NCBI GenBank assembly: GCA_012932295.1
Contig: JAAONU010000001.1
Location: 49,821,134 to 49,885,133 of the forward strand
Source of the DNA: Cyclina sinensis
Taxonomy: Eukaryota; Mollusca; Bivalvia; Venerida; Veneridae
Length of the DNA: 64,000 bases
Direction: 5' to 3'
Shown here: piece after piece, positions 34,965-47,862 of the stretch
How the letters are laid out: each line of letters begins with the position of its first letter
Numbering within the stretch: the first letter of the stretch is position 1
Made by a program: the position numbers and the translations under genes
Notes under the pieces: generated by a model
Told to the model about the DNA's origin: nothing
Seen by the model: only the letters and a program-made list of their open reading frames with translations
Databases searched by the model: none

Positions 34965-37900
34965 AAGGGACTTATTCATTTAAGACTAATAAATTCTGAA
35001 TGAAAAGGTACTGAATTGCTATCTTGCCCATTAGTTGAATAAAATGCACATTTTTCAGTGAAAACTCAGCAGATGTGCAAGAGATAAGCGACAGGGGCGA
35101 TTGTTTTCCCCACAGATGAAGTTTAATCTGTTTCTGACAATTTCAGTCAACTTTGTTTAACAAAATATGCATAACCGGGTTTGATTTTATAATCAATTGT
35201 TAAAATTTCATTTCACATGTTATATGTGTATTAGTCCAGGTTAGACTTATTTATGAAATTGTAACTTAAAAAAACATAGTTTCTCTGAGCTATTTTCTGC
35301 AATATGCGCGCATATAACTTACAGATTATATCATAAACAGAAAATATTTGTTGTTCATTAAATTCTAAGTAACTTATATACATTACAAGAGTATTGTTAT
35401 TTACATGTTTTAGTTCTTTATGGGCTATTGCTTTCTCCCAAGGCTCGTTATATAAAGTCGAAGATGGTTTTAAAGTGTAATATATTTTAAGAAACTGATT
35501 TTTTTCTGGAGTCGCATAGTTAACAAAACATTTGACCATTAAACTGTATCAAGATCACATTTTATTAAAAAAAACAACTTTAGAAATATATGTTTCTTGT
35601 AAAGTGAACATAAACGATAATAAATAAATATAATAACAGTGTATACTGGTGATTTTATCGAATGTGGAATTTGAAATATTAAAAATAATTATTTCTTTCA
35701 TGGCTTGTATTTCAGCCAAACGTGTACGAGTTTTTTTTACTGATTTACTCTTATACTACCCGTCGCTTTTAAATTTCCGTGCTGTTAAAATGCGCTTGTT
35801 CCATTTTCCCTTAGCTTATTGCCGAGACAAAGAAAATTCTGAAAGATGTTCGATAACAAATATTCCGACAGACTTAAATCATTTGATTATGTCTTGCTTT
35901 GTTTTATATGGCAGTTATTTTTTTTTGAAAATGACGACAAGATACAAGGCAGAAGAACAAACCCATGCATAATATTAGTGATACTTCTTCATTTATCTCC
36001 CTTTGATTATGATGATTGATATACTTTTGGTGTGGATTTTTTTCGTTTTCGGCATTATTTTCGTAAAAAACATTTTTATTTAAAGCAGACATTATTGCAC
36101 TAAAGTATTTATATTCTGAAAGGACTTTGTGACAAATAAATGTCAGAATTGCTTTGGTTCTTTGTTCACGTTCGATGATTTCTTGAAATGAGACTGAATG
36201 TACGCCAGCTACCTTCTTATGTTCACTACTATTTATATAAAACCACCTAAATGTGCTCGTAAAAAAAATTTGAATAGTCTTTTTATCTTGTTCCCGCATA
36301 ATATTTTTTCTGAAGATTTTCTATAGCCCAGAGGCTCTTGGGTTATAACATTGCCTCGTAACGCTTTTACCTTAAAGTTTGATTTTGCCAAACTGTAAAC
36401 TTCTTTTGAAGAAATAAATGTATCACAGCACTGTGGGAAAATCAAAACCTTATCATATGATTCGTAGTCTGAAACTACAAATTTACCTTTATTTAAATCA
36501 GTATGTGCATTTATCTATTTCATTGTGTAACATTATAATCAACTTATCAACTAAACTAAATTTTGCTGACTGTGTAATCTGTTTGCATCATTTTCCTAGT
36601 GTAACAAAACAAAAACAAATTCCTGGTACAAGCAAACAAACAGAATGTTTTTGTTCATAAGTTGATAGGCAGTAAGTTTGATATATATCTGTGAGAGAAA
36701 CACTCGTGTGTAAAATATACAACTCAATAAATACACTACAGTGCTCAATTTTTATGCAGTAACATGCATGCAAGATATTGTTCATTCTAAATGCAGTAGT
36801 ATTTTATCAAAGATATTGTTCAATTTCCAGCACTAATATTGTATCAGAAATGTGGTTGTTAAATTTTCAGCAGTAATATTGTATCAAAGATATTGTTTAA
36901 TTTTAATGCAGTAATATTGTATCAAAGACATAGTTCAATTTCCAGCAGTAATATTGTATCAAAGATATTGTTCAATTTCCAGCAGTAATATTGTATTAAA
37001 GATATTGTTCAATCTAAATGCAGTAATATTGTATCAAAGATATTGTGCAATTTCCAGCAGTAATATTGTAACAAGGATATTGTTCAGTCTGCAGTAATAT
37101 TGTATCAGGTATATTGTTCAATTTTAATGCAGTAATATTGTATCAAACATATTGTTCAATCTTAATGCGGTAATATTGTATAAAAAACAACAAAAACAAC
37201 AACAATAAAACATTAACAACAGAATTAAAACATTTTAAAAGACTTAAAAGTAATAAGTACGCCAGAAAATGAAATATCCCCACCAACAAAATGGTTATCA
37301 TTTACCAAAACAATACCAAAACGTAACTTCACGGAAGACATAGTTATTTAAAATTCCTCAGTTATCAAAAAGTATGCGTTCATACAACTTTCATTGGCTG
37401 TCAGGCGATACTGATCATAAATATTTTCTTTCCACAAGTATGCTGATATAAATTCTTCTGGTCACTCTGCATTGTTATTATTTGTTAAAGTATTGAGTTG
37501 CAAACATGTATATCTGGCCAAACAACACTTTTGCCGACTAATAATCTTCCCTTACATCTCTGGTGTCAGCTTTAACCTGTCCATTATTTTTTATTTAGTA
37601 ATTCTCAAGTTTGGTAAAAGGCTATTTTACATTACAGGCATGCATTTTTCCTGCGCATAACTCTTGAACTAGCAGTTTCAATATACTATGAATAAGGCAG
37701 ATTGAAGAAATTTAGGCAATAATAACAAATTATATGATTCAATCTGACAATTAATCTACGTAATATTTTCCTAAAAATTGAAATTTAAGAATACTTGTTT
37801 AAATAAAATTTAGACAGTTGAAAAAAAGATAATTGAATAATGTATCTACAGTGAAATCCAACGATTTTTTAGAGAACTGTTGTTTTGTATTTATTCTTGA

Positions 37901-38725
37901 AAAGGGATGTAAGCATAGAAAGACATTAAACTTGTATTTAAGACCAATACAACTTACATCATGTTCGAATTCCTATTTTCCTGGTCACATGCAGACATCA
38001 TGCTAAAAGAAGCACAAAGTGCAACCCCCGACGCAATATATAACCTAACGAAAAAGGGGATGGTATCAGCACATTTAACGTTTGATTTTACATTCGATTC
38101 AATTAAGAGTTCATTTCAAATATTATACATTTCAAGCTCGTCTTGAATTTTGAAGAAACAACATTAGATATTTTAACAGCTAAAAAGGAACACTAAATTT
38201 TGTCTTTTTACAACAGTCTCCTACATTAATGAATAGTTAAGGTCAGGGAAAACTTATCTAGACATCAAAGGAAATTAACTGTTTATTTATGATGTAAACA
38301 ATTCATCATACATATAGACTTTTCAAAAGTCCAGATTGTTCAAAAATATTTTACGGCTTAGTATTAATTTTGAAAACATTTTATTGAAGTTGACTAATAC
38401 TTCAGATGTTCTTCAGTTTGTTGGTTAAACATGATTTATTTATTCATTTTACAGCTCTTCTTTTTTTGAAGTCTCCTGACGACACATTGGCACGAGAGGA
38501 CCATAAAAATTTTAGCTAGTATAAAAATTGAGGTTTTGATTAGATAGTAAAACATAGAGCTTTCGTTGTATAGTAAGTGAAAACTACCTAGTCAAGTGTA
38601 AAACCAGTTGAAAATGATTTTTAGCATTAAAGTTTCTGATGTATTTTTCAAAGCTCCATTCGTAAATTGGTTGAAACCATATGTAAAACAACGGTAACAT
38701 GTTTCACGAAGTTGTTGCAAAAATG
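34965..38725. other. Intergenic between vWA copies B and C
   Basis: Apart from the minisatellite at 36749-37183, no features were recognised. Several open frames of 60-130 codons (35231-36445) are AT-rich, with biased residues and no domain or splice context. Confidence 0.5.
36749..37183 (+). repeat. 37-bp minisatellite
   Basis: About eleven copies of a ~37-bp unit: GCAGTAATATTGTATCAAAG then ATATTGTTCAATTTCCA. It has point differences and a variant that replaces TTTCCA with CTAAAT. It lies between vWA copies B and C. Confidence 0.9.
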
Positions 38726-39254
38726 ATGAGTGAGACGGAATCTGGTTATATGTTTGTTGCTAGGCGGCGTGCTGATTCAGTGAGTAGCGATTGTTCTGCA
38801 TGTGTAAGAGATAAGCACAAGGATGTTACTCTGGATAATTTCAAAATATTGTGAGAAATGAGAGATGCTATTATAAAACAAGGTCTGGAGACATGCAACG
38901 TCATCTTCGGTTGGTAATTTCGATCTTGTTTTCGACAATATAAGTTAAATCTTCATTTTAATTTTACTTTTCTCTTCAAAATTGTCCTCAACACGTTTGT
39001 CAGAAAAGGGAAACATATTATCTTGTTCCTAAAGACACAATTTAGGGATAAAACTTGTACATACTGTTGGCATTTAACGATCCCCACATTGCCAAAACTA
39101 AAGCTGAGTGCGTAAGTTATTTTAAAACTGTTACGAGAACTCATTTGTTTCGTCAATAACGAATCAACATGCAGGGGTATCGATTGACATATTTAAGAGA
39201 GCTGTTGTCAAAAATTCATTCTCAATTATTGAAGAACAATCTTAAAGTATTGAT

Positions 39255-39275
39255 TTCTCTCTCTCTCTCTCTCGT
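39255..39275 (+). repeat. (TC)n microsatellite
   Basis: Run of CT dinucleotides in intron 1 of the copy C pseudogene. Confidence 0.8.
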
Positions 39276-39689
39276 CTCAACAACAGTTTGCAGCATTTTG
39301 CTTATTTTTCAAAATGTTAGACTGGAAGATACTTATATTCCTAATTATCTCGGGCATTCATGCAATATCATTTTATTTATGACATCAGTGACTTTCACTC
39401 AATTTTCTGTGGAATTTATGCATTGGTGCGTGTTTAAGCTCAATGTATGTTATATCTGTCTTTCATACAAGCACAGAAGTAAAGCTAGTTGCCTCTAGGC
39501 AATAACTAAACAACTAATTTCCAGAATATTATGGGCCTAAATGAGGAAAACTAGTCAGTGACAATTACGCGCTCAGCGATATTTAGGTTCTTTCAAGTTC
39601 TGTTGTCTAAGTGATTCTGTAGAAACGAAGAATTAGAAAAGAACATCGTATCTACATTCTAAGCTATTTGAAGAAGTAGGAGCATATAG

Positions 39690-40345
39690 CTTTGCTCATG
39701 GTGGAGGGTCGGTATGTCTGTTGGTCTGAAGATCATGTTTTATCCGATCATAAACTTAAGAGCGCATGAGCTAAGGTCAATGTCAGGAGCCTGCTTAATA
39801 GTGTCTAACCAAACTCAATAACTACTGAACCCAGGACTTGCAAACATAAACGGATGGTTGAATATAATCCATACTGAAGTAAGGCTGGGTCAAAACAGCT
39901 TGCATTTTGAAAACGTTTTCCGATAAAATATCCTTAAAACGCATTATCCCTGAGAAGTTATACTTAGAACGTTGTCTGGACATGTTAAGTAAAAAGGCTG
40001 CTGTTTTTTTATCATGGGTCTTGCACTTTTAAACGGTGTTTGATCAGAAACTCAAGAATGTCTATACTCAGACACTTCAAATTTGATAGGATGGTTGGAC
40101 ATGATTAAAGGATGAACCCTTCTGAAAGCGTAAGTGCAATGACATTATTCTTGGTGTGACTCTACTGACTTTGGCTCTCTGGGTCAAAGGTCAAGCTCGA
40201 AGGGTTTTCACTTTCAAAACGGCTTCCGATGAATATCTCAAGAATATTTTAACTCAGATATCTTAATCTAATTAGGATGTTTAGATGTGAGGTATAGATT
40301 TGATGTCAGGCTCTCTTGGTCAAAGCTGAAGAACATAGAGACGTA
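39690..40345 (+). repeat. Dispersed repeat in the copy C pseudogene
   Basis: Two diverged ~330-bp sub-units. Shared strings include TATCCGATCATAAAC, GCTAAGGTCAATGTCAGGAG, CTGGGTCAAA and GGATGGTTG with a TCCGATAAAATATC-like segment. The style matches the bivalve dispersed repeats that carry 'gtcaaggtcaa' motifs. It lies within the long first intron of copy C. Confidence 0.45.
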
Positions 40346-42950
40346 AACAAAAAGACAGTGACTTTTACTAACACGTCAATGATAAAGTAACAACTACGCC
40401 AACGATTATAAGGAAGTATGAGGCCAAAGGATTGCATTGTAATATGATCAAATAATAAGATATTTACGAAAATCATTGGCAATTTCTGTGGGAAATATTG
40501 AGAGTAAAGTGAAATTTCAAAGTCTTGCTCATGCAGGCATACGAAGATTTCCCTCAATACTTTTTTCACAATCTTGTTAGAAATTGTTATTTGTTGCATA
40601 AGACTATTTGTTAAAAAGACTTACTATCTTTTTTGTTTATAACATGTATTTACTACACACTAAGCAATAAACGTAAAGGGGCAGGAATTTACACGATTTA
40701 TTAGAAAGGTTTCTTAATCCGTATCAAATGGTAGTGGACTTCATTGTTAACTTCGTTTACATTTAAATAGATATCAAACAAATCAAATTTTACAGTTTTA
40801 TGATACTAATAATTTATTTACTTTTTATTTATCGTATACCTGGTTTTTATTTGTTCCTTTGTGGCACAGATGAAAAGAAATGGCCCTAACTTAGCTGAAT
40901 GAACAAATTGCTGTATGCTGTAAAGAAACACAGTGACACAGTGTAAAATTAGAAATGTCTAACCTGTAACGCGTTCAAAAACTCGTCTGCTGATTAGGTT
41001 TTTCAAATATTTTTCTAACTGTATAATCCACATTTTTAATTTTTGTTAAAAACGAATTAAAGCTTCGAAGAATGTGTGGTACAATATTTATGCAATATTA
41101 TGTACTCGCATTATAGTTAAAAACAAGTCAGCCCCACATATTGGACTGACTGAAGCCGCCGTCCGGTCTGACCATATAACTATCAGTCAGTCCCAAACAT
41201 TGAACAGCCTCTATATAGTCTTACATACTAATGTGACCCTAATTTATATGTTACTTATTTTCAAATACAACCATATGTCACAAACGTAACACGTTCACCT
41301 CAATTAAATCATAGACTATGGCGAAATAACATTTGCAACCAAATGAGACGCATACAATCCATTTTCCACGCATGCAAGATAAATATCAAACGCTTAAATT
41401 TGAGTAAGATAAAATGTAATTCATAGAAAGAAAACAATACATTTGTAAATTATATGTCATTTAAAGATAGTTTTCTTATACAATTGTATTTGATTTAGTT
41501 AATATGCTTTCTTGGAGAAACATTAGAACCTTTAAAATTACGTGAAAATACTCCTGTGTACGGACTGGGAGATAAAGAATCAAAAGACAGTCAATTTTTG
41601 AGCTCAAGCCAGGGGAAAGTATTTAAATGAGTCTACTTTATTATGTTTTTATCATAAGATGTAATTTTAGGAAGATTTTAAGAACAAATCGCAAAGTAAT
41701 GCAACATTTTGATTTTAAATTTAAATTATTATGATACATTTTCTAAATTTTACCACCCGCTGTCTTACTTAAAACTGGGTTAGAAGCTAAAACGTTAAAA
41801 ATACACAGCGAGTCTCAGCAGGCTCTTAATTTGTATACATTACAGAGCCAGTGCAAGCATTTCAGAGATATTTAAGACGTTTACAACGAAGAAACGCCGA
41901 CATTAAAGATGTGGGGGGGTGGGGGGGCTAAGACGTTTACAACGAAGAAACGCCGACATTAAAGATGGGGGGCCCTACAAACTTTGCACCATTGACATAT
42001 AGGGCAATTGACATAGTCAAAGAAACCGCCGAAGTAATGATGTTTATTGACAAAAATAAAAACGTGATTTTTATACCCAATAACCGAAACTGGTTTAACT
42101 TGAAAGTGACAAACACTTTCGATCTGATTACCAAAATCGTAAAGTCATATACTAATATATAAGAATATAAAACGTTTGGAAAATCAGAGAAACAAATCTT
42201 TATACAAAAATAAGTTCAAAATAAGATAGAGTTATATTAAAAAGGTTTATTTTGATTAAACTTAGCTTTAACGTTAAATTTTCTAATATTCCTTAGTAAA
42301 ATAAATATCAGATGGTAATGTAAAACTTTAAATATTCTACAAAAATTTCATTTCTATGGCTTTTTTGACTTTCGTATTTCAGTATCATGTGCTTATAATT
42401 GTTGCTGACAGCTTGGATATATATATATCCTTGTTCATATATTTTGAACTATAAATGTTGGAAAATCGACGTAACGGCTTTGGATCCCTGCCTGTAAACA
42501 TAACTTAAGAAATTCAAAACGTTTGTACATGTTAAAACTTATATAATTGATGCAATAAAGGTCAGATTAAAACCGAGAGCAAATACTCTCAAATGAATTT
42601 TTCACATTCATTTTGCTGAAGTCGTATTTAGAACAATATGGAACCTTAAAAGCCGGTTATCTTTATTATTATGTAAAACACTTTTAAAATCTCGATATGT
42701 TATATGATTACAAATATAAAGAATGTATTGTATATAATATTTAATTTCATCCAACTTGAACAAAATACAAAAGTCACTTCACATATCGTCGTATAAACCG
42801 AACCGTGTAGTCAACACTTACCGGTGTGCAACGAGGCGTGAAATATATCGAGTGTACGATTTACATATACTATTTTTAGATCGTACAATTAAAGGTCAGG
42901 TATGGATTTATATAAACAAAATTTAAAGCATACATACCAATAAAATTAAA

Positions 42951-45170
42951 ATGGAAAGTGGGCAAATGTATGTTGATGGAAGACGAAATGATGGAACCGT
43001 TATTCATATTTCTACAGTGCCCGTGGAAGATAAACATGAAAATGTTATATTGGATAACTTTAAGACTCTAGATGAAGTGAGAGAGGCAATTCGTAAACAA
43101 GGACTAGAAACGTGCAATTTGATATTCGGTTTGAAATATATTACCTATCTTCTTTTTGAAATCTGAAATGTTTTGTTATGGATCTATTTATTATACACAG
43201 TAGTCAATAGTTAAAGGGAACTTTATACCTTATGGAGTGCTTCCAGAGGCAATTAGAAATGACATTGGTATCATTTTCATGATAGGCTTTGTTGACGGCG
43301 GTTTTTATTTCCATTTATTTGACTTTTAGCATAGTTTTGAACACTAAAATTGTTATAATGCATCTGGATTTTAAAATTCTGCTTTTCCAAAAAGAAAAAC
43401 AAAATGCGTGTGAAATATTTAATCAGATAAAACAGACCCATGCTATGATTTCCATTCATATAGAAACTTTGATTTCTTAAAAAAATTGTTAATATTTACA
43501 AAAAGAGGTTACTTTGTTCCCTTAAGAAAGAAAAAAAAAACAGTTAAATTCCTTTTCAGGCATTGATTACACCATGAGCAACAAAACACAGGGACAGAAA
43601 ACATTCGAGGGAAGGAGTCTGCATGCTATTTCTGACAGCTTTATTAATCCATATCAAAAAGTGAGTGCAAAATTCAACTTAATTTATAACAATTTTCTTC
43701 TAGATTTTTTAAAATTTTCTTCTAGATTCTAGAACTTTTCAAGAATTCTGACTTAACTAATTATCTTTACTATGCATACATTTCTTTTTCTGTTGAAATC
43801 TACCTAGAACAATAAGAAGTTTGTAACCTAAAGTTTTAAATAAATAGCTGTTACTATTATTCCAGGTAATTTGCGTTCTCGGTGAAACACTCGAGCCTTT
43901 TGATGAAGATGGCATAATTCCAGTGTATGGTTTCGGTGATTTTAAGACAAAGGATAAAAGTGTGTTCGAACTTAGACCTGGAGTAATTACTTTTTATATA
44001 GAACATTCATATTTAACATATATCTTAGCATACAGTTTAAAGGGCATGTGCGAATAATACCTTGAATTGTAGATTTTTTTACTTATCGAAAGAAAAAACT
44101 GAAGACAATCAAAAGCGGTTAAACATGGAATATTTACCTGTATGAAAAAACAAAAAAACTTGGAAATTGTCAACTAATATGAAATTTATAACCTTTTTTA
44201 TCTGTAAGAATTTGTAAAGCCTTTGTTACATTTTTAGGAATACACACACACTTAGTATTTACAGACTTTTGTGCTATGTTTAAGCGTGAACTAATCCAGT
44301 TTTATTTGCTTAGATGTAATTTTTTTCAGTAGCGTTGAAATTATGATAGGTTAGTTTCGTGATGACTATAACTGTTTGTTTATCAGACTCCATGCGAAGG
44401 ATTTAGTGATGTTCTTGATGCCTACAATGAAGTAACACCCAACGTTAAACTGGGTGGTCCAACCAATTTTGCACCATTGATTTATAAAGCTGTCGAGATT
44501 GTCAAGGAAACAAATGAGGTATGACGTAACGCTTATCACGACATTTGTTACCATTGTGATTGTAACTTTGAGATATCTTAAAATGTTAAATTACGTTTAA
44601 TACAATTTAATATAATAATATAATATATAATTTGATTATATTTGAAAGGTTTAAAGTATAGGTATACCGTTCTTTAAATCTTTGATATCAGTAATGATTC
44701 TATAAAACTGGTTCAAGAAAAGTGCAGTGTAGTGTATTGTAACAACTCATAATGATATGACATGTCATGACACGATACGATACGATACGATACGATACGG
44801 TACGATACGATACGATACGTTACGATACAATACAATATAATGTTTGATACTTTTTTATCTTTAGTATCATATTCTCGTAATTGTTGCCGATGGGCAAGTT
44901 TCCTCAGAATTGCCAACACGAACTGCACTTGTAGAGGCATCACACTACCCACTGTCCATCATAGTCGTCGGTGTCGGAGACGGTCCATGGGGATCCATGA
45001 AAACATTTGATGATGGTCTAACAGAAAGACTTTTTGACAATTTTCAGTTTGTAGACTTTTATGAAGTGATGAAAGATGCAGAAAACCCTGAAGCTGCCTT
45101 TGCATTAAATGCATTGATGGAAATCCCCGAACAATACAGATATCTGAAACAGAAAGGATTAGTTAATTAA
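42951..45170 (+). CDS. Copine/RGLG-like single vWA-domain protein, copy D (intact)
   Basis: Five exons: 42951-43128, 43560-43660, 43866-43982, 44387-44518, 44865-45170, with phases as in copy A, giving 277 residues. MIDAS residues are D62-Y-T64-M-S66, T158 and D185. Landmarks [40 protein letters not shown] and EIPEQY are all present. It is the most compact copy, with introns of 205-430 bases. Exon 5 differs from that of copy A at only 5 of 101 residues, while exon 1 and exon 4 differ more. It has no C2, RING or membrane segment. Function is inferred only from the family: metal-dependent protein binding in the cytosol. A (CGATA)n microsatellite ends about 25 bases before exon 5. Confidence 0.93.
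44771..44840 (+). repeat. (CGATA)n pentanucleotide microsatellite
   Basis: About 13 units of CGATA with single changes (CGGTA, CGTTA, CAATA). They occupy intron 4 of vWA copy D and stop about 25 bases before the exon 5 acceptor, where the polypyrimidine tract and branch site should be. Confidence 0.95.
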
Positions 45171-46349
45171 ACCCTTTATAATAATAATCTTCTTCTGATA
45201 TCAAGTGTTTTCAGTTTATGTTATTTATAATTACGCTACTATTGATCGATAAAAAAACCTTGAAAGAAGATAGTATATTCCAATAATGAGTCATCTTGAA
45301 CGAAATCACTAATTACATAATGTCGATTGATTACATCAAAATAAGCATTATGAAAAATAATAAAATTAAAAGGCTTCATTCTGATTATTTGAAGGGAAGA
45401 CTTAGAAGTAGCAGGTCTCTTAAAGGATATCAAACATACTTTACATAAAAAGGAGACTGAAAAGTTTCCAGTTTTAATTGAAACAATCCTTGACAAAATT
45501 GTGTTTTATCAAAACATCTTAATTGAGCATTAAACAGTGAAGACATACTGTTTCCAGAAAAGGCAGTTCAATCGGACTGTGTATTGTAATGCACAATTCA
45601 TATTACCCATATCAACTATCCTGTAGAGACACGGCTATTGTTCGATCCTTAACTGACAACAGTTAAGTATACAACTGTGAGATGTAGCAAAAATGTACAT
45701 ATCTCCATTACCTAAAAGCAATGTAAAACGTCTTTTATTTCGCAACTTAATAAAACTAGTACTCTTATTTTTCTGTTGAGACCTTTTCATATCTGTCAAT
45801 TTCAAGTTAAAAATTTTGTCAGCTTTTAGACTTGCTGGAACATTTTCTTGCTTCGACATTTTGATGTGTGAGAAATAAATATCTCTACAAAAGTTGTTAA
45901 TAAGTGCAGTGTTTTTTCATATGAAACTGTCTCAATGTTTCGCTTTTTTCATAACTGACAAGTTTCTATTTAACTTTCGTATAGAAATATATAAAGGAAA
46001 TAAATTTCTTTTGGATTTTTGATACTGTTGAAATCCAGCTTTGTGCCTTTTGCTCAAACTTAAACTGACTTTCAGAAAAAGCCATATGCAAGAGACTGTC
46101 AGTATTACTGATATAAGTCTATGGAAATACTTAACAAACTTGGTATAACATCAAAATATAAAAGATCTTCATAATTTGCCAGTAACAGCATTATTCGATG
46201 CTTTTTAGTTTACTTCAAGCATATACCTGAATCGTTGAAGAGTCTTTATTTATGGTTCCCATATCATACTTCCTTATAATGATCGTTTCACTTTATGATC
46301 AAATTGTATGAACGTCTGATAAATTTGATATTTTTTTTGGTATTCTTAT

Positions 46350-47035
46350 GCCCCCGAAAGGAGGCATATAGTTTTTGAACTGTCCGTCCGTCAGTCCGTC
46401 CGAAAACTTTAACATTGGCCATAACCTCCTTATTGATAAGTGGATTTACTTCATACTTGGGCACAACAACACTCCCATTAACTTATATTTATCTGACCTT
46501 GACACCAGAATGACCTTTACCTTAAAGACCACATTGTCCAAAACTATAACACTGGCCATAACCTCCTTATTAGAAAGTCAATTTGCTTCATATTTGGACA
46601 CCTCACCCTTTTTGACAAGACCTTTCCACTGACCTATATTTATTTGACCTTGACCCCAGAATGACCTTTTCACTGAAGATCCAATTGTCCAAAAAGTTTA
46701 ACATTGTCCATAACCTCCTTTTTAGAAAGTCGATTTACTTCATACTTGAAAACAACACCCTTTTTGACAAGACCTTCCCACTGACCTATATTTATTCGAC
46801 CATGACCCCTGAATGACATTTACCTTGAAGATCTAATTGTCCAAAAAGTTTAACATTGGCCATAATCTCCTTATTAAAAAGTCGATTTACTTCATACATG
46901 GACACAACACCCCTTTAGACAAGACAATCCCATTGACCTATATTTATTTGACCTTGAACCTTTAAATGATTGGTCCTCAGCTCAAAGTCAAAGCACCGTT
47001 TCGGGGGCATTGTCATCTTACAGTGACAGTTCTTG
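46350..47035 (+). repeat. Dispersed repeat with internal ~140-bp tandem units
   Basis: Bounded by TATGCCCCCGAAAGGAGGCA and TTCGGGGGCATTGTCATC. Near its start is CTGTCCGTCCGTCAGTCCGT. Inside are four diverged ~140-bp units with TAACATTGTCCATAACCTCC, GATTTACTTCATACTT and TATTTATTTGACCTTGACCC. The matching position in duplication copy 2 (about 54960) lacks it, so it inserted into copy 1 after the duplication. The ORF across it is an artefact. Confidence 0.8.
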
Positions 47036-47742
47036 TTTAGAATAATTTTGACCGAAATTGTGTAAGTTTTTTTTGTTCGTGAAGTTAGCAGCCTAGCAGC
47101 GTAAAGTTAGCGTAGCAGCCTGGCAGTCAAGCGGCCTAGACAAAATGAAATATTGAAATTTTTCTTTGTTAAAAATACATCTTGATGTCTGAATTTTTAC
47201 CTAACACAGCACTTAAAGGAAACATCCTACATGGTAATTCCTTAAACCTTGAAAGCATTTAATACAAGCCGAAAAATAGTTTAAGCTGCTTTATTTTACC
47301 TATTTATCTATCGTTGATTGAGAAACAAGTTCTTTCAACTTGTATTAATCCTCTCAAAGACTGCTTTCTAGACTCAAAATAGTATTTGTGGTGAAAATAA
47401 GGTATATCAAAAGCCAGTGGTAGAATTCAAACCAGCAACTGTCGGACTGGGTGTCCGAGCGTCTCGAGCTTTCATTTTTACTTTTCATCTAACACGTTAT
47501 GATATTTTTTTCTTATCATTTTTATCATGTTTTATTAGAAATGTGTTATTGATTAAAATTTCTTATTATTAACTTCTTGATCTATTGGCTAAGATTTCAT
47601 TAAGTTTTTTTGTATACTGTACAGTTAAGGAATACTTACTCAATTAACTGAAGAACAGATACTTAAGATTTTCATTGCATGTATAAATAGAATACTTGTA
47701 AAATCTACTCATTTAGACAAAACAAATTTACATTTGCGTTTT

Positions 47743-47862
47743 TGCATGGAGGTCGTCTGTGATAATATGGATAAACTGTGTTATAAATCTGACAAGCTAA
47801 GAGATGTTTTCCAAGATTATGACCATTTATCTAGAGCGGCTGAAGGAAAACCCTATCGAAAA
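47743..47862 (+). CDS. Possible orphan first exon
   Basis: An ATG opens 40 codons (MEVVCDNMDKLCYKSDKLRD and on, ending GKPYRK) that run into a good GTAAGC donor. The composition is balanced and more protein-like than the surrounding AT-rich frames. No downstream exon was found and I do not recognise the sequence. The aligned segment in duplication copy 2 (about 56385-56480) has lost the ATG context and carries indels, so there is no sign of constraint there. Treat as speculative. Confidence 0.2.

Larger units (their letters stand above)
38726..42420 (+). pseudogene. Copine/RGLG-like vWA protein, copy C, decayed
   Basis: All five exons of the family can be traced in order. Exon 1 (38726-38909) starts MSETESGYMFV, like copy A, and ends GLETCNVIFG. 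It has an in-frame TGA at 38852-38854. Exon 2 is a damaged remnant at about 40645-40730 ending NPYQ. Exon 3 (about 41499-41615) keeps ICFLGETLEP and VYGLGD but is frameshifted after that. Exon 4 (about 41846-42033) has an internal ~38-bp duplication around a G-rich run and a damaged start, yet keeps [17 protein letters not shown]. Exon 5 survives only as about 12 codons from 42383 (YHVLIIVADS), then diverges. It cannot encode a vWA domain. Exon 1 identity suggests it derives from copy A or a shared ancestor. Confidence 0.85.

Noticed and set aside
35231..36445. Cluster of 60-130 codon frames between copies B and C
   Set aside because: They lie on both strands, with low-complexity composition, no exon borders and no similarity to the vWA exons.
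36749..37183. Possible CRISPR-like array
   Set aside because: Units are directly adjacent with no unique spacers, in a clearly eukaryotic context. The same holds for the 33-, 38- and 46-bp arrays.
24915..45170. Calling the vWA genes RGLG-type E3 ubiquitin ligases or true copines
   Set aside because: The domain motifs resemble both, but no RING or C2 domain is encoded in any copy or nearby.
46375..46632. 85-codon open frame in duplication copy 1
   Set aside because: It is made by the dispersed repeat with ~140-bp units, and the other units repeat the same peptide in broken form.
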